DNA of 64,000 nt from Sulfuriferula plumbiphila (GTDB lineage: Bacteria > Pseudomonadota > Gammaproteobacteria > Burkholderiales > Sulfuriferulaceae), in contig NZ_AP021884.1 of assembly GCF_009938015.1 (NCBI RefSeq), forward strand, positions 124,001-188,000, given 5' to 3'. Numbering within the stretch: the first letter of the stretch is position 1; every line of letters begins with the position of its first letter. The notes beneath the pieces are model-generated. The model was not told where the DNA came from and searched no databases. It saw nothing but the letters and a program-made list of their open reading frames with translations. The position numbers were made by a program, and so were the translations under genes. Positions 36,216 through 47,817 of the stretch are shown here, piece after piece.

Positions 36216-37568
36216 ATGTTTGAAAAAATCCTCATCGCCAATCGTGGCGAAATCGCCCTGCGTATCCAGCGCGCCTGTCGCGAAATGGGTATCAAGACGG
36301 TCGCCGTCCACTCCGAGGCTGACGCCGACGCCAAGTACGTCAAGCTCGCCGACGAATCAGTGTGTATCGGCCCCGCTGCCTCGGCACTCAGTTACCTGAA
36401 TGTGCCGGCGATTATCAGCGCGGCCGAACTCACCGATGCCGAAGCGATTCATCCCGGCTATGGTTTCCTGTCGGAAAATGCCGACTTTGCCGAGCGTGTG
36501 GAATCTTCCGGCTTCGTGTTCATCGGTCCGCGCCCGGAAACCATCCGTCTGATGGGCGACAAGGTCTCCGCCAAGGATGCCATGAAAGCCTCCGGCGTGC
36601 CGTGTGTACCCGGCTCTGACGGTGCGCTGCCGGACAATCCGGAAGAAATCATGCGTATCGCCAACCACGTGGGTTACCCGGTCATCATCAAGGCTGCGGG
36701 CGGCGGGGGCGGGCGCGGGATGCGCGTGGTACACAGCGACGGCGCGCTGCTCAACGCGGTGGCCATGACCCAGGCCGAGGCGCAGAGCGCCTTCGGCAAC
36801 CCGGTAGTGTACATGGAGCGCTACCTGCAAAAACCGCGTCACATCGAAATCCAGGTGCTGGCCGACGAGCACGGCCACGCCGTCCACCTGGGCGAGCGCG
36901 ACTGCTCGATGCAGCGCCGCCATCAAAAAATCCTCGAAGAAGCCCCCGCTCCCGGCCTGGACCGCAAACTGCGCGACAAAATCGGCGAGCGCTGTGCTGC
37001 CGCCTGCCGCAAGATCGGCTACCGCGGCGCGGGCACGTTTGAATTCCTCTACGAAGACGGCGAATTCTTCTTCATCGAGATGAACACCCGCGTGCAGGTC
37101 GAGCACCCGGTCACCGAGCTGATTACCGGCGTGGATATCGTGCAGGAACAAATCCGCATCGCTGCCGGCGAAGAACTGCGCTTCAAGCAAAAGGACATCG
37201 AGTTCCGCGGCCACGCCATCGAGTGCCGCATCAATGCCGAGCATCCCTACACCTTTGTGCCTTCGCCGGGGCGCCTGACCGCGTATCACGTGCCCGGCGG
37301 CCCTGGCATCCGGGTGGATTCGCATGTGTACCAGAACTACTTCGTGCCGCCGCATTACGATTCCATGATCGGCAAACTGCTGGCGCACGGCGCCACGCGC
37401 GAGCAGGCCATCGCACGGATGCGCACGGCACTGATGGAAATGATCGTGGAAGGTATCCACACCAACATCCCGCTGCACCAGGATTTGATGTACGACGCTG
37501 CCTTCGTCGAGGGCGGCACCAGCATCCACTATCTCGAGCAAAAGCTCGCCAAGCCGTCCAATACTTAG
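36216..37568 (+). CDS. accC: Acetyl-CoA carboxylase biotin carboxylase subunit
   Basis: The 450-residue ATP-grasp enzyme carboxylates BCCP-biotin. It has [20 protein letters not shown] (biotin carboxylase N domain), the glycine-rich ATP lid [13 protein letters not shown] (about 159-171), the catalytic [12 protein letters not shown] region and [14 protein letters not shown] (about 288-301), with the C-terminal domain to 450. Length equals E. coli AccC (449). The start matches the family exactly. It is followed 6 bp later by prmA. Confidence 0.98.
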   Translation: MFEKILIANRGEIALRIQRACREMGIKTVAVHSEADADAKYVKLADESVCIGPAASALSYLNVPAIISAAELTDAEAIHPGYGFLSENADFAERVESSGFVFIGPRPETIRLMGDKVSAKDAMKASGVPCVPGSDGALPDNPEEIMRIANHVGYPVIIKAAGGGGGRGMRVVHSDGALLNAVAMTQAEAQSAFGNPVVYMERYLQKPRHIEIQVLADEHGHAVHLGERDCSMQRRHQKILEEAPAPGLDRKLRDKIGERCAAACRKIGYRGAGTFEFLYEDGEFFFIEMNTRVQVEHPVTELITGVDIVQEQIRIAAGEELRFKQKDIEFRGHAIECRINAEHPYTFVPSPGRLTAYHVPGGPGIRVDSHVYQNYFVPPHYDSMIGKLLAHGATREQAIARMRTALMEMIVEGIHTNIPLHQDLMYDAAFVEGGTSIHYLEQKLAKPSNT

Positions 37569-37574
37569 GCGCTT

Positions 37575-38465
37575 ATGTCCTGGCAATCCGTCACCCTGGC
37601 CGCCACCGCAGACGAGGCAGAACGTTTGTCCGATGCGCTGATGGAAGCGGGGGCGCTGTCGGTGAGCATTGAAGACGCCGCAGCCGGCACCGCTGCAGAA
37701 GCCCCGATTTTCGGTGAACCGGGGATGCCGGCGGATGAGTTGTGGCGCGACAACAAAGTGCTCGCCCTGTTTGCGCAAACTGCCGATGTAACGGCAATAC
37801 TGACCGAAGCCGCACAGGCTGCCGGCTTTACTGTTCCGGCATACCGCATCGAGCGCGTCGCCGAACAGGACTGGGTGCGCCTCACCCAGGCCGAGTTCGA
37901 CCCGATCCGCATTTCTGAACGATTGTGGGTCATTCCCAGCTGGCACGCGGCCCCCGACGGCGCCGCCATTAACCTCAAGCTCGACCCCGGCCTGGCGTTC
38001 GGCACCGGCTCCCACCCCACCACGCGCCTGTGCCTGCAATGGCTGGACAGCCATATCGCGGGCGGCGAGCGCGTGCTCGATTACGGTTGCGGTTCCGGCA
38101 TTCTGGCCATCGCCGCGCTGAAGTTTGGCGCCGGCTGCGCATGCGGTGTGGACATTGACCCGCAAGCGGTCACCACCGCGCAGGACAACGCGCGCAACAA
38201 CGCAGTGCAGGCGGATTTCTACCTGCCCGACGCCACCCCGACAGCGCCTGTCGATATTGTGATCGCCAACATCCTCACCAACCCATTGCTGGCACTCGCC
38301 CCCCTGCTCGCAAGCGCTTGCCGGCATGACGGGCGCATCGTGCTGTCCGGCATCCTGGTCGAGCAGGTGGATAAGGTCATTGCCGCTTACGCCAGCTGGT
38401 TCGATATCAGCCTGTGGCACGCGGAGGATGGCTGGGCCTGTCTGGCCGGCACAAAACGACCGTGA
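37575..38465 (+). CDS. prmA: Ribosomal protein L11 methyltransferase
   Basis: This 296-residue SAM-dependent enzyme trimethylates L11. The N-terminal L11-recognition domain (about 1-60: MSWQSVTLAATADEAERLSDAL) is followed by the linker DWVRLTQAEFDPI. The methyltransferase domain has FGTGSHPTTRLCL, VLDYGCGSGILAIAALKFGA (SAM loop) and the catalytic VIANILTNPL. Its TGA overlaps the GTG start of the following DUF3426 gene by 4 bp. The accC-prmA order is conserved in betaproteobacteria. Confidence 0.97.
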   Translation: MSWQSVTLAATADEAERLSDALMEAGALSVSIEDAAAGTAAEAPIFGEPGMPADELWRDNKVLALFAQTADVTAILTEAAQAAGFTVPAYRIERVAEQDWVRLTQAEFDPIRISERLWVIPSWHAAPDGAAINLKLDPGLAFGTGSHPTTRLCLQWLDSHIAGGERVLDYGCGSGILAIAALKFGAGCACGVDIDPQAVTTAQDNARNNAVQADFYLPDATPTAPVDIVIANILTNPLLALAPLLASACRHDGRIVLSGILVEQVDKVIAAYASWFDISLWHAEDGWACLAGTKRP

Positions 38466-39379
38466 GCCTGCTCACCACCTGCCCGCACTGCCATACCGTG
38501 TTTCGCGTCACTGCGGAGCTCCTGGCAGCGCGCGACGGACAGGTGCGCTGCGGGATATGCAGCAGCGTATTCGACGCGCGCGCGCACCTGACGCCGGAAG
38601 CGGATCAAGTCGGCCAAACCGGCATGCCGCATGACGCGGCCGTCGAGCCGGATACCTCAAGCGTGGAGGAGTTCACCGCTGCAGCCGAGGAGCCCCTGCA
38701 AGCAGCTGATATCAGCGCACCCGAAGCAGTCGCGCCGGCAAGCCTGGCAGAGGAGATAGCCGCGCCCGCCGAGGAATCCTCCGTCGAGGAATCCGTTGTG
38801 GAACCCATAACGGAACCCGCCATAGCCGAGACGGAATCTGCTCATCCACCCCCGGCCCCAACCTCCCCAACAGGTGCTACGGCCCTGGCACGGCGCAAAC
38901 GTATCCGTACCCTGCTGCTCGGCACCGGCAGTGCCCTGCTCGGACTGTTGCTGGCAGTGCAGCTGGTCTACTTTCTGCGCACCCCGATCGCGGCGCGAAT
39001 ACCTGCCGTCAAACCCTGGCTGGTCGCCGCCTGTAGCGCCCTCGATTGCAGCGTGCCGCTGCCGCGTGACGCCGATGCCATCAAGATTTCCAGCTCCGAC
39101 CTGCTATCCGATCCGGCGCATCCGGCGCGCATCCAGGTCAGTTTGCTGATCGCCAATGAGGCGGGTTATGCCGAAGCCTATCCGCATATCGAACTCACCC
39201 TCACCGACACCCACGATGCCCCGCTGGCACGGCGCATTTTTGCGCCTGCCGAATATCTCAAGGTTCCTGCCAAAGCCGCCGCAGGCATCAGGCCGGGCAG
39301 CGAGGCGAGCGTCGACCTGCTGCTCGACATCGGCAACCTGCCCGCAACAGGTTACCGGGTGCTGGTGTTTTATCCATGA
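38462..39379 (+). CDS. Zinc-ribbon and DUF3426 membrane protein
   Basis: The 305-residue product starts at the GTG at 38462, overlapping prmA. An upstream in-frame start would lie inside prmA and lacks similarity. An N-terminal MJ0042-type zinc ribbon (TCPHCHTVFRV...RCGICSSVFDA, four cysteines at about residues 6, 9, 27, 30) is followed by an acidic low-complexity linker (about 45-130, rich in E, A and P). One TM helix (about 150-170, TLLLGTGSALLGLLLAVQLVYFL) and a periplasmic DUF3426 domain (about 180-305) complete it. Role unknown. Confidence 0.9.
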   Translation: MSLLTTCPHCHTVFRVTAELLAARDGQVRCGICSSVFDARAHLTPEADQVGQTGMPHDAAVEPDTSSVEEFTAAAEEPLQAADISAPEAVAPASLAEEIAAPAEESSVEESVVEPITEPAIAETESAHPPPAPTSPTGATALARRKRIRTLLLGTGSALLGLLLAVQLVYFLRTPIAARIPAVKPWLVAACSALDCSVPLPRDADAIKISSSDLLSDPAHPARIQVSLLIANEAGYAEAYPHIELTLTDTHDAPLARRIFAPAEYLKVPAKAAAGIRPGSEASVDLLLDIGNLPATGYRVLVFYP

Positions 39380-39677
39380 TTGTCGCGTGACCGCAGGCAG
39401 CGCACGGGACGAGATAAGCCGCGTAGGACGTCAATATGCAACGCGCATTGCGCCGGATGGCGACTTAAAACAAAACATCTGGATGAATTAACGCAGCTGG
39501 CGAACCCGTGTGAACACGAGAAAAAGGAAGAAAGCTAACAGCGGGCTACGCAGGCTGATTGGGCGTTGCCGGGGCAATGCGCGCCGGCGGCACCAACAGC
39601 CCGAATCAGTCACCATTGATCGCGCGAATACGCGTTAACATAATAATGTGTTGCAGGTGGAATTATAGACTGGTTGA
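39380..39677. other. Gene-free region upstream of the glycine riboswitch
   Basis: About 300 bp between the DUF3426 gene and the riboswitch promoter. No gene-like frame, tRNA or strong palindrome is visible. There are AT-rich patches near 39610-39665. It may contain the upstream control region for the riboswitch transcript. Confidence 0.5.
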
Positions 39678-39707
39678 TTGTCTGAATCCTGTCGCATGAG
39701 GTATAGT
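39678..39707 (+). promoter_or_regulatory. Probable promoter of the glycine riboswitch transcript
   Basis: TTGTCT (39678-39683) and TATAGT (39702-39707) are separated by 18 bp, just upstream of the first aptamer. This places the transcription start at about 39714, which fits the riboswitch being at the extreme 5' end. Confidence 0.6.
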
Positions 39708-39723
39708 GCGCCCTTGTCCGCAG

Positions 39724-39917
39724 TCATTGCGGGAGAGTGCGCGCCCGACGCGCCGCCGAAGGCGTAATTCACCCAGAACCGCTCAGGCTCCCGAACCGCA
39801 GTGAAAGCACGGACATCTCTGGAGAGCGGCGCGCCGCAATACTCGGCCAGCGCCCACCGAAGGGGCACACGGTGTTTTACTCACGCCGTAATCTCTCAGG
39901 TAGACAGGACAGGGGGG
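39724..39917 (+). promoter_or_regulatory. Tandem glycine riboswitch
   Basis: Two consecutive glycine aptamers are visible. Aptamer 1 (about 39724-39806) has GCGGGAGAGTG, CCGCCGAAGGCG and CGCTCAGGCTCCCGAACCGC. Aptamer 2 (about 39810-39917) has CTCTGGAGAGCGG, CACCGAAGGGGC and ATCTCTCAGGTAGACAGGACAGG. The linker is only a few bases, as in known cooperative tandem switches. The 3' strand of aptamer 2 (GACAGGGGGG) overlaps the 5' strand of the terminator at 39914, so glycine binding should prevent terminator formation and turn expression on. The regulated genes are the lipoyl synthase and glycine cleavage genes that follow. Confidence 0.93.
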
Positions 39918-39966
39918 TGACGATTGAATCCGCGCTTTGAATGCGCGCAGTCGTCACCCCTTTTTT
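39914..39966 (+). terminator. Riboswitch-controlled intrinsic terminator
   Basis: A perfect 10-bp stem GGGGTGACGA (39914-39923) / TCGTCACCCC (39951-39960) has an inner CGCGC/GCGCG hairpin and is followed directly by TTTTTT (39961-39966). The left strand is shared with the closing stem of glycine aptamer 2, making it the expression platform. The lipA-like ATG is 14 bp after the T-run. Confidence 0.93.
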
Positions 39967-39979
39967 ATTTGCCGAGCCC

Positions 39980-40900
<921 letters not shown>

Positions 40901-40915
<15 letters not shown>

Positions 40916-40957
40916 CAGGATTAGGCGGATTTGATTTTTCCTGTTAATCCTGTCCCT
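40901..40957. repeat. Palindromic 'CAGGATTAACAGG' repeat at the lipA end
   Basis: The left arm at 40901-40922 and right arm at 40940-40957 (CCTGTTAATCCTGTCC) match in 15 of 16 core bases. The loop is about 17 bp. The lipA stop codon (40913-40915) lies inside the left arm, so the final residues of LipA are encoded by the repeat. The same family lies between accB and accC. Read as RNA it forms a stable hairpin between lipA and gcvT. Confidence 0.75.
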
Positions 40958-40979
40958 CCGATTTTAACGAGAGATAATC

Positions 40980-42053
40980 ATGCTTAAACAAACCCCGCTC
41001 AGCGCCGCGCACCGTGCCATGGGCGCCAAGATGGTGGATTTCGGCGGCTGGGACATGCCGGTCAGCTACGGCTCGCAGATTGACGAACACCACCAGGTGC
41101 GCAGCGACGCCGGCATGTTCGACGTCTGCCACATGCTGGTGGTGGACGTGAACGGCGCCGATGTGCGCGGCTTCCTGCGTAACCTGGTCGCCAACAACGT
41201 GGACAAGCTCAAGGTGCCGGGCAAGGCGTTGTACTCGTGCATGCTGAATCCGCAAGGCGGCGTGATTGACGACCTCATCATTTATTTCATGACGGAAGAC
41301 TGGTTCCGCATCGTGGTCAACGCCGGCACCGCGGAAAAGGACGTGGCGTGGATGCAAAAACAGGCGCAAGGGCGCGGTCTCACCATCACGCCGCGCCGCG
41401 ACCTCGCCATGATCGCGGTGCAGGGGCCCAATGCCCGCGCCCGCGTGTGGATGGCGATACCCGGTGCGCAAGCCGTGACCGAGGCGGTGAAACCATTTAA
41501 TGCGGTTGAATTCCAGCAATACTTCATCGCCCGCACCGGCTATACCGGCGAGGATGGCTTCGAGGTGATCCTGCCGGCGGCCGAGGCGCAGGCTTTCTGG
41601 CACCTGCTCGCCACACTGGGTGTGAAGCCGATTGGCCTGGGAGCGCGCGACACGCTGCGCCTGGAAGCGGGCATGAATCTGTACGGTCAGGACATGGACG
41701 AAACCACCAGCCCGCTGGAATCGGGCCTGGCGTGGACGGTTGACCTGCACAGCGGGCGCGATTTCATCGGCAAGGCCGCGCTGCAAGCGCGCGACATCAA
41801 TCACCAGCTGGTCGGCCTGGTGCTGCTGGATAAAGGCGTGCTGCGCGCGCACCAGCCCGTCCATACCAAACATGGCGTCGGCGAAATCACCAGCGGCACC
41901 TTCTCGCCCACCCTGCAGCAATCCATCGCGCTGGCGCGTATCCCGCTGGGCATCGCGCCGGGTGCGGAAGTGGAAGTGGAAATCCGCGACAGGAAACGCA
42001 AGGCGAAGGTAGTCAGCTACCCCTTCGCCCGCAACGGCAAGGCTTTGGTTTAA
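40980..42053 (+). CDS. gcvT: Glycine cleavage system aminomethyltransferase (T protein)
   Basis: This 357-residue T protein transfers the methylene carbon from aminomethyl-lipoyl GcvH to tetrahydrofolate, releasing ammonia. It begins [30 protein letters not shown], with the folate-site aspartate region ([12 protein letters not shown]) and the C-terminal barrel (...[21 protein letters not shown]). Preceded by GAGA 6-7 nt before the ATG. It forms an operon with gcvH, gcvPA and gcvPB under the glycine switch. Confidence 0.97.
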   Translation: MLKQTPLSAAHRAMGAKMVDFGGWDMPVSYGSQIDEHHQVRSDAGMFDVCHMLVVDVNGADVRGFLRNLVANNVDKLKVPGKALYSCMLNPQGGVIDDLIIYFMTEDWFRIVVNAGTAEKDVAWMQKQAQGRGLTITPRRDLAMIAVQGPNARARVWMAIPGAQAVTEAVKPFNAVEFQQYFIARTGYTGEDGFEVILPAAEAQAFWHLLATLGVKPIGLGARDTLRLEAGMNLYGQDMDETTSPLESGLAWTVDLHSGRDFIGKAALQARDINHQLVGLVLLDKGVLRAHQPVHTKHGVGEITSGTFSPTLQQSIALARIPLGIAPGAEVEVEIRDRKRKAKVVSYPFARNGKALV

Positions 42054-42081
42054 AAATTCGATACTTCTCCAGGAGAACACA

Positions 42082-42471
42082 ATGAGCATCCCCGCCGACC
42101 TGAAATACACCAAGTCCCACGAGTGGGCCAAACTCAATGCCGATGGCACGGTAACTGTCGGTATTACCCACCACGCCCAGGATTTGCTGGGCGACATGGT
42201 ATTTGTGGAAACGCCTGCGGTAGGCCGCAAACTCAATGCCGGTGAAGAATGCGCGGTGGTGGAATCGGTGAAGGCCGCGTCCGACGTGTATGCGCCCATC
42301 GCCGGTGAAGTGGTTGCCGCCAACGCCGCCGTCGAAGCTGCCCCTGAAGCGATCAACAAAGACGCCCACGCTGCCTGGATGTTCACCCTCAAGCCGGACA
42401 ATGCCGCCGACCTCGACAGCCTGCTCGACGCCGCCGCCTATCAGGCACTGGTGGAATCCGAAGCGCATTAA
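42082..42471 (+). CDS. gcvH: Glycine cleavage system lipoyl protein (H protein)
   Basis: This 129-residue carrier protein has the lipoyl attachment Lys64 in [18 protein letters not shown]. The fold elements [10 protein letters not shown] and [19 protein letters not shown] are canonical. A good ribosome-binding site (CCAGGAG) precedes the ATG. It is the substrate of the lipoyl synthase encoded at the head of the same cluster, and shuttles aminomethyl groups between GcvP and GcvT. Confidence 0.98.
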   Translation: MSIPADLKYTKSHEWAKLNADGTVTVGITHHAQDLLGDMVFVETPAVGRKLNAGEECAVVESVKAASDVYAPIAGEVVAANAAVEAAPEAINKDAHAAWMFTLKPDNAADLDSLLDAAAYQALVESEAH

Positions 42472-42492
42472 ACTGAATCAACAGGACACGTC

Positions 42493-43872
42493 ATGCCCTT
42501 CATCCCGCACACCGAAAACGACATCCAGGCCATGCTGGCCAAGATCGGCGCGCCTTCCATCGACGCGCTGTTCGACGAAATTCCTGCGGCGCTGCGCAGC
42601 GGCAAGCTCACCAAGGTGCCCGCCGCGCTGAACGAGATGGAAGTCAGCCGCCTGATGCAGGAACGCGCCGAAACCGACGGCCGCTATCTCAACTTCATCG
42701 GCGCCGGTGCCTACGAGCATCATATTCCGGCGGCAGTGTGGCAGATCGCCACGCGCGGCGAGTTCTATTCCGCGTACACGCCGTACCAGGCGGAAGCCTC
42801 GCAGGGCACGCTGCAACTGATCTACGAATACCAGACCATGATGGCCTCGTTGACCGGGCTGGACGTGTCCAACGCCTCGCTCTACGACGGTGGTTCCGGC
42901 CTGGCGGAAGCGGTGCTGATGGCGGTGCGCGCGCACAAGGGCGCCGCGCGCGTGCTGATGCCCAGGACCGTCTCTCCGCTGTATCGGGCCGTGGTGCGCG
43001 GCATCGTCAAAAACCAGCACATCGAAATCATCGAGCTGGGCTACGACCCGGCCACCGGCGCCACCCCTGTTCCGACTGCGGATATGGGTGACTTCGCCGC
43101 GCTGGTGGTGCCGCAGCCCAATTTCTTTGGCGCGCTGGAAGACGTGGATGCGCTCACCGACTGGGCGCACGCACAGGGCGGACGTGTCATTGCGCTGGTC
43201 AACCCGACTTCGCTGGCGTTACTGAAAGCGCCCGGTCAATGGGGCACAAAAGGCGCTGACATTGCGGTAGGCGAAGGCCAGCCATTGGGTGCGCCGCTGT
43301 CCAGCGGCGGCCCCTATTACGGCTTCATGACCTGCAAACAGGAACTGGTGCGGCAGATGCCCGGCCGCATCGTCGGCCGCACCGTGGACCTGGACGGCAA
43401 ACAGGGCTTTGCGCTGACCCTGCAGGCGCGCGAACAGCACATCCGTCGCTCCAAGGCCACCTCCAATATCTGTACCAATCAGGGCCTGGTGGTCACCGCC
43501 TCCACCATTTACATGAGCCTGCTGGGCCCGGATGGATTGAAGCGGGTCGCCGCTGCCAGCCACGCCAATACCCGCGTCCTGCTGGAAAAGCTGACCGCCA
43601 TTGCCGGCGTGAAGCGCGTTTTCAGCGCGCACTGCTTCCACGAAGCGGTGATCCGCATCGACGCGCCCGCGGGTGAAGTGCTGCGCGCATTGCAGGCGCA
43701 AGGCATCCTGGGCGGCTATGATTTGAGTGGACACTACCCTGAGCTCGGCAACGCCATCCTGGTTTGCGCCACCGAAACCAAAACCGCCGCCGACCTCGAT
43801 CTATACGCGCAACAGTTGGCGCGCATACTGTCCAAGCGACGCGAAGGCCCACCCTGCGCGTATAAATCCTGA
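42493..43872 (+). CDS. gcvPA: Glycine dehydrogenase (P protein) subunit 1
   Basis: This 459-residue protein is the N-terminal half of the split P protein (alpha subunit). It starts [31 protein letters not shown] and contains [39 protein letters not shown]. It forms the alpha2beta2 decarboxylase with GcvPB but lacks the PLP lysine, which is in subunit 2. It starts 21 bp after gcvH. The partner gene is separated from it by tpx, unlike the direct gcvPA-gcvPB neighbourhood usual in other bacteria. Confidence 0.97.
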   Translation: MPFIPHTENDIQAMLAKIGAPSIDALFDEIPAALRSGKLTKVPAALNEMEVSRLMQERAETDGRYLNFIGAGAYEHHIPAAVWQIATRGEFYSAYTPYQAEASQGTLQLIYEYQTMMASLTGLDVSNASLYDGGSGLAEAVLMAVRAHKGAARVLMPRTVSPLYRAVVRGIVKNQHIEIIELGYDPATGATPVPTADMGDFAALVVPQPNFFGALEDVDALTDWAHAQGGRVIALVNPTSLALLKAPGQWGTKGADIAVGEGQPLGAPLSSGGPYYGFMTCKQELVRQMPGRIVGRTVDLDGKQGFALTLQAREQHIRRSKATSNICTNQGLVVTASTIYMSLLGPDGLKRVAAASHANTRVLLEKLTAIAGVKRVFSAHCFHEAVIRIDAPAGEVLRALQAQGILGGYDLSGHYPELGNAILVCATETKTAADLDLYAQQLARILSKRREGPPCAYKS

Positions 43873-43900
43873 TTTATCACCCCACCAAGGAGACACGACC

Positions 43901-44401
43901 ATGAGTACAGTAACCCTAGGCGGCACCCCCATCCAAGTGGCAGGCAACTTCCCCAAAACAGGTGATACCGCCCCTGATTTCAGGCTAGTGAACAAGGATC
44001 TGGCAGACGTCTCGCTGGCCGATTTCGCCGGCAAGCGCAAGATACTCAACATTGTGCCCAGCCTGGACACCCCGGTCTGCGCCCAGTCCACCCGACGCTT
44101 CAACGAAGCCGCCTCAGGCATGCACAACGCTGTGGTACTCGTCATCTCGGCCGACCTGCCGTTTGGCCAGGACCGCTTTTGCAGTACCGCCGGGCTGGAC
44201 AATGTGGTTACCCTATCCACCATGCGCGGTACCGATTTCATGCAGGCCTACGGCGTGAAAATCAGCGATGGCCCGCTGGCTGGCGTCACCGCCCGCGCTG
44301 TTGTGGTACTGGATGAATCGAACCAGGTTATCCACGCCCAGCTGGTGCCGGAAATCAAGGACGAACCCGACTACGACGCTGCTTTGGCGGTGTTGCAATA
44401 A
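43901..44401 (+). CDS. tpx: Thiol peroxidase (atypical 2-Cys peroxiredoxin)
   Basis: This 166-residue Tpx reduces H2O2 and alkyl hydroperoxides using thioredoxin. The peroxidatic Cys60 is in [18 protein letters not shown] and the resolving Cys94 in [12 protein letters not shown], the Tpx spacing. The ATG at 43901 has AAGGAG 9 nt upstream, and the longer open frame overlaps gcvPA. It sits within the gcv cluster, 28 bp after gcvPA, and is followed by a palindromic repeat before gcvPB. Co-regulation by glycine is inferred from position only. Confidence 0.96.
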   Translation: MSTVTLGGTPIQVAGNFPKTGDTAPDFRLVNKDLADVSLADFAGKRKILNIVPSLDTPVCAQSTRRFNEAASGMHNAVVLVISADLPFGQDRFCSTAGLDNVVTLSTMRGTDFMQAYGVKISDGPLAGVTARAVVVLDESNQVIHAQLVPEIKDEPDYDAALAVLQ

Positions 44402-44410
44402 AACCACTTA

Positions 44411-44480
44411 GCCACAGAAAACACAGAGGACCCGGAGGAAAATCCCTGCATTCTCTGTGGCGCACGCGGCTTTTTTATCA
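44411..44480. repeat. Palindromic 'CCACAGA' repeat between tpx and gcvPB
   Basis: GCCACAGAAAACACAGAGG (from 44411) faces TTCTCTGTGGC (44451-44461), a relative of the cacggag-type repeat near 4857. A T6 run (44471-44476 region, GCGGCTTTTTTATC) lies about 10 bases after the right arm. It may act as a partial terminator, lowering gcvPB expression relative to upstream genes (inference). Confidence 0.55.
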
Positions 44481-44502
44481 AGTACAAAATTAGGCTGGAC
44501 CC

Positions 44503-45969
44503 ATGCTGATATTCGAACACTCCCGCCCGGGCCGTGCCGCCCACGCGCAGATGCCGGAACACGTCGCCGACGTGAGCGATTTACCCGCTCACCTGTTGCG
44601 CGAAGATACGCCCAGGCTACCCGAAGCCTCGGAGATGGATGTGGTGCGCCATTACACGCGCCTGTCGCAGAAAAACTTCTCGATTGACACCCAGTTCTAC
44701 CCGCTGGGTTCATGCACCATGAAGTACAATCCGCGCGCCTGCAACTCGCTGGCGATGCTGCCGCAGTTTTTGGCGCGTCACCCGCATGCCCCGGCAGAAA
44801 CCGGACAGGGTTTTCTGGCCTGCATGTATGAACTGCAGGAAATGCTGAAAGACGTCACCGGCATGGCCGGGGTGTCGATGGCACCGATGGCCGGCGCGCA
44901 GGGGGAATTCGCCGGGGTGGCGATGATCCGCGCCTACCACGATGCGCGCAACGACCACGCCCGCCGCGAGATCATCGTCCCCAACGCCGCGCACGGCACC
45001 AACCCGGCCACCGCTGTTATGTGCGGTTATACAGTACGTGAAATTCCCACCGACCGCGAAGGCGACGTCGACCTGGAGGCGCTGCGCGCCGCTGTCGGCC
45101 CGCACACCGCCGGACTGATGCTCACCAACCCCTCCACCCTGGGTGTGTTCGAGAAACAGATCCAGGACATCCAGAAAATCGTGCACGACGCAGGCGGCCT
45201 GCTGTATTACGACGGCGCCAACCTCAACGCCATTCTGGGGCGCGTCAAACCCGGCGACATGGGCTTCGACGTAATCCACATGAACCTGCACAAGACCTTC
45301 TCCACCCCGCACGGCGGCGGTGGCCCCGGCGCCGGCCCGGTGGGTGTCGCCGAGCGCCTGCTGCCGTTCCTGCCAGTGCCGGTTGTCGCTCATGACAGGG
45401 GTGCCTACCGCCTGCTGGTGGAAGCCGACATCCCGCAATCCATCGGCCGCATGAGCGCCAACAACGGCAATGCCGGCGTGCTGCTGCGCGCCTACATCTA
45501 CGCGCGCATGCTGGGCGCGGAAGGCATGCACCGCGTGGCGGAATTCGCCACGCTCAACGCCAACTACCTGCTGGCAGAGCTGAAAAAAGCCGGGTTCGAC
45601 ATTGCTTTTCCCACACGCCGCGCCAGTCACGAGTTCATCGTCACCCTGAAAAAACTCAAGGACGAAACCGGCGTGACCGCAATGGACTTCGCCAAGCGCC
45701 TGCTCGACTATGGCTACCATGCCCCCACCATCTATTTCCCGTTGCTGGTGCCGGAGTGCCTGCTGATCGAGCCGACCGAAACCGAATCCAGGGAAACCCT
45801 GGATGGTTTCATCGAGGCCATGAAAACCATCCTGGCAGAAGCGCGCCGCAATCCCGAGCTGGTCAAGGGCGCGCCCTATACCCAGCCGGTACGGCGCCTC
45901 GATGACGTCAAAGCCGCACGCGAGCTGGATTTGACCTGGAAAAAGCAGATCCGTCACACCTCCGGGTAA
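44503..45969 (+). CDS. gcvPB: Glycine dehydrogenase (P protein) subunit 2, PLP-binding
   Basis: This 488-residue beta subunit of the split P protein decarboxylates glycine and transfers the aminomethyl group to GcvH. The PLP Schiff-base lysine is in [20 protein letters not shown]. The start [18 protein letters not shown] is typical, with [16 protein letters not shown] and [16 protein letters not shown] further on. No strong ribosome-binding site is seen before the ATG. It is 101 bp downstream of tpx, the gap being filled by a repeat. Confidence 0.97.
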   Translation: MLIFEHSRPGRAAHAQMPEHVADVSDLPAHLLREDTPRLPEASEMDVVRHYTRLSQKNFSIDTQFYPLGSCTMKYNPRACNSLAMLPQFLARHPHAPAETGQGFLACMYELQEMLKDVTGMAGVSMAPMAGAQGEFAGVAMIRAYHDARNDHARREIIVPNAAHGTNPATAVMCGYTVREIPTDREGDVDLEALRAAVGPHTAGLMLTNPSTLGVFEKQIQDIQKIVHDAGGLLYYDGANLNAILGRVKPGDMGFDVIHMNLHKTFSTPHGGGGPGAGPVGVAERLLPFLPVPVVAHDRGAYRLLVEADIPQSIGRMSANNGNAGVLLRAYIYARMLGAEGMHRVAEFATLNANYLLAELKKAGFDIAFPTRRASHEFIVTLKKLKDETGVTAMDFAKRLLDYGYHAPTIYFPLLVPECLLIEPTETESRETLDGFIEAMKTILAEARRNPELVKGAPYTQPVRRLDDVKAARELDLTWKKQIRHTSG

Positions 45970-46036
45970 CGCGGGCACGGTAGCACAGTGCCTGCGTTTT
46001 AATTAGGCTATGGGTTTATACCAAGACAGGGCCGAT

Positions 46037-46405
46037 ATGCAAGAATCCCCATTCAAAGGCAAAACCGGCGTCAAGCGCGTCTTCAATGCCTTCTTTTATT
46101 CGCTCGACGGCCTCAAGGCCGCTCTCAAACACGAAGACGCATTCCGTCAGGAAGCACTCCTGGCAATCATCCTCATCCCGCTTGCGCTCTACCTGGAACC
46201 CGGGACCATTGGCCGTGCGCTGATGATCGCCCCGGTGCTGCTGGTGCTCATCGTCGAACTGCTGAATTCGGCCGTAGAAGCCGCGGTAGACCGCATTTCC
46301 ATGGAAAACCACCACCTCATCAAGCGCGCCAAGGACATGGGCAGTGCGGCGGTACTGGTTGCCTTGATCAATGTGGCAGTCATCTGGTTGATTGTATTGG
46401 TTTAG
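46037..46405 (+). CDS. dgkA: Diacylglycerol kinase
   Basis: The 122-residue protein from the ATG at 46037 (MQESPFKGKTG) equals E. coli DgkA in length. An upstream in-frame start adds nine residues without similarity. It has an N-terminal amphipathic helix, three TM helices and the active-site signature VELLNSAVEAAVDRI (about 75-89), with EDAFRQE earlier. It recycles diacylglycerol to phosphatidate. Its stop overlaps, on the opposite strand, the stop of the CusS-like kinase (46402), so the genes converge tail to tail without a terminator. Confidence 0.96.
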   Translation: MQESPFKGKTGVKRVFNAFFYSLDGLKAALKHEDAFRQEALLAIILIPLALYLEPGTIGRALMIAPVLLVLIVELLNSAVEAAVDRISMENHHLIKRAKDMGSAAVLVALINVAVIWLIVLV

Positions 46406-47817
46406 GAACCGGCTGCCGGAAACGTCAATGCAAACAGTGTCTCCCCATTCTTCCCGCTTTCCACGCGCACCGCGCCGCCGTGCAACACCATCACCGCCTT
46501 GACGATGGCCAGCCCCAGCCCGGAGGCAGCCCCGGAACCCGCACGGGCGCTGTCCACCCGATAGAAACGGTCAAATAAACGGCCCAGGTGCTCGGGCGCA
46601 ATGCCTGCGCCGCGATTGGCGACCTCAATACCATATCCTCCCCCTGTACGGGATTGAGCCGTGACCCGGATCGTCGCGCCGCGCGGGGTGTAACGTATGG
46701 CGTTGGCGATCAGGTTGCTCAAGGCCCGGTTGAGCAGCACCGGATCGGCGTTGAGCGTGCCCGCGGCGTTCACCGCCAGCGTCACCCCCGCCTCTTCCGC
46801 CACGCCTTCGAAATATTCCGCGATACGGTCAAGTTCGCGCCCCATGTCCAGGTCTTCCCGGCGCAGCGCGATCTGCGCATTGTCGGCCCGCGCCAGGAAC
46901 AGCATGCTCTCCGCCATGCGCGCCAGCCGCTCGTATTCCTCGATATTGGAGGCCAGCAGCGCCTGGTATTCCTCCACGGAACGGGGGCGCGCCAGAATCA
47001 CCTGGCTCTCCACCATTAAATTGCTGATCGGCGTACGCAGGTCGTGGGCAAGATCGGCGGAAAACTGACTCAGCCGCTCGTAGCCTTCCTGCAGGCGATC
47101 CAGCATGTGATTGAAGGCGCGGGCCAGCTCGGCGATTTCTGCCGGTGCCTTGGCGATATCGAGACGCTTATCCAGCTGGCTCGGGGTAATGCTGCCTGCC
47201 GCAGCGGTGACCCGGCCCAGCGGCGCCAGACCGCGTCGCGCCACGGCGAAGCCGAGCAGGGCCATGGCCGCCACGCCGGCACATAGCGCGATCAGCAGTC
47301 TGGTTCGGTAGTTCTGCAGTAACGCCATCCGCTCCGGGCTTTCCCGCGCCAGCACCACCAGCACGCGGGGGCCCGCCCCATTCACTCCCAGGCGGCCCCA
47401 TGCCGCCAACAGACGCCCATGCCCGCCATCGCTCATGCGCCAGTCGTGTATCGCGTCTGCCGTAGGCATATCTGCCGCAGGAACGGCCGCAGGCAGGGGC
47501 ATGCCCGGCACCGCGCCCACGGCCACTACCACCCGGCCGTCCTTATCCAGAATATGCAGGCGTAGCCCCTCAGTGCCAATGGCTACATCATGGAAACGGT
47601 GGGGATTGGCACGGATAGTGGCCGTATCGGGCACTTCCGATAACAGGTGGCGCAACTGCTGCAGTTTGCCGATCAGTTCAGCGTCGTTGCGGATTTCCAG
47701 TTGCCGGGCCAGCGCCTGATACAGATAGAAACCGGTGGCGGCAAATACCAGGGCGGTTACCCCGGCAAACAGCAAGCTCAGCCGCTGGGTCAGGGAAATG
47801 CCGCGCCACAACGTCAC
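46402..47817 (-). CDS. Heavy-metal sensor histidine kinase (CusS/CopS-like)
   Basis: This 471-residue kinase begins at the GTG at 47817, which overlaps the response-regulator stop (GTGA). The longer open frame lies in the regulator gene. TM1 (about 13-35), a periplasmic copper/silver-sensor-like region of about 135 residues with several Met/His ([27 protein letters not shown]), TM2 (about 180-200), HAMP, H-box [14 protein letters not shown]-box [11 protein letters not shown] and G-boxes NRGAGI and GLGLAIV follow. It regulates, with its partner, the cop genes upstream on the other strand (inference from promoter boxes). The exact metal is not provable. Confidence 0.92.
   Translation of the reverse strand: MTLWRGISLTQRLSLLFAGVTALVFAATGFYLYQALARQLEIRNDAELIGKLQQLRHLLSEVPDTATIRANPHRFHDVAIGTEGLRLHILDKDGRVVVAVGAVPGMPLPAAVPAADMPTADAIHDWRMSDGGHGRLLAAWGRLGVNGAGPRVLVVLARESPERMALLQNYRTRLLIALCAGVAAMALLGFAVARRGLAPLGRVTAAAGSITPSQLDKRLDIAKAPAEIAELARAFNHMLDRLQEGYERLSQFSADLAHDLRTPISNLMVESQVILARPRSVEEYQALLASNIEEYERLARMAESMLFLARADNAQIALRREDLDMGRELDRIAEYFEGVAEEAGVTLAVNAAGTLNADPVLLNRALSNLIANAIRYTPRGATIRVTAQSRTGGGYGIEVANRGAGIAPEHLGRLFDRFYRVDSARAGSGAASGLGLAIVKAVMVLHGGAVRVESGKNGETLFALTFPAAGS

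Noticed and set aside
36357-38420. 687-codon open frame antisense to accC and prmA
   Set aside because: Shadow of two well-supported genes. No recognisable domain, and no ribosome-binding site of note.
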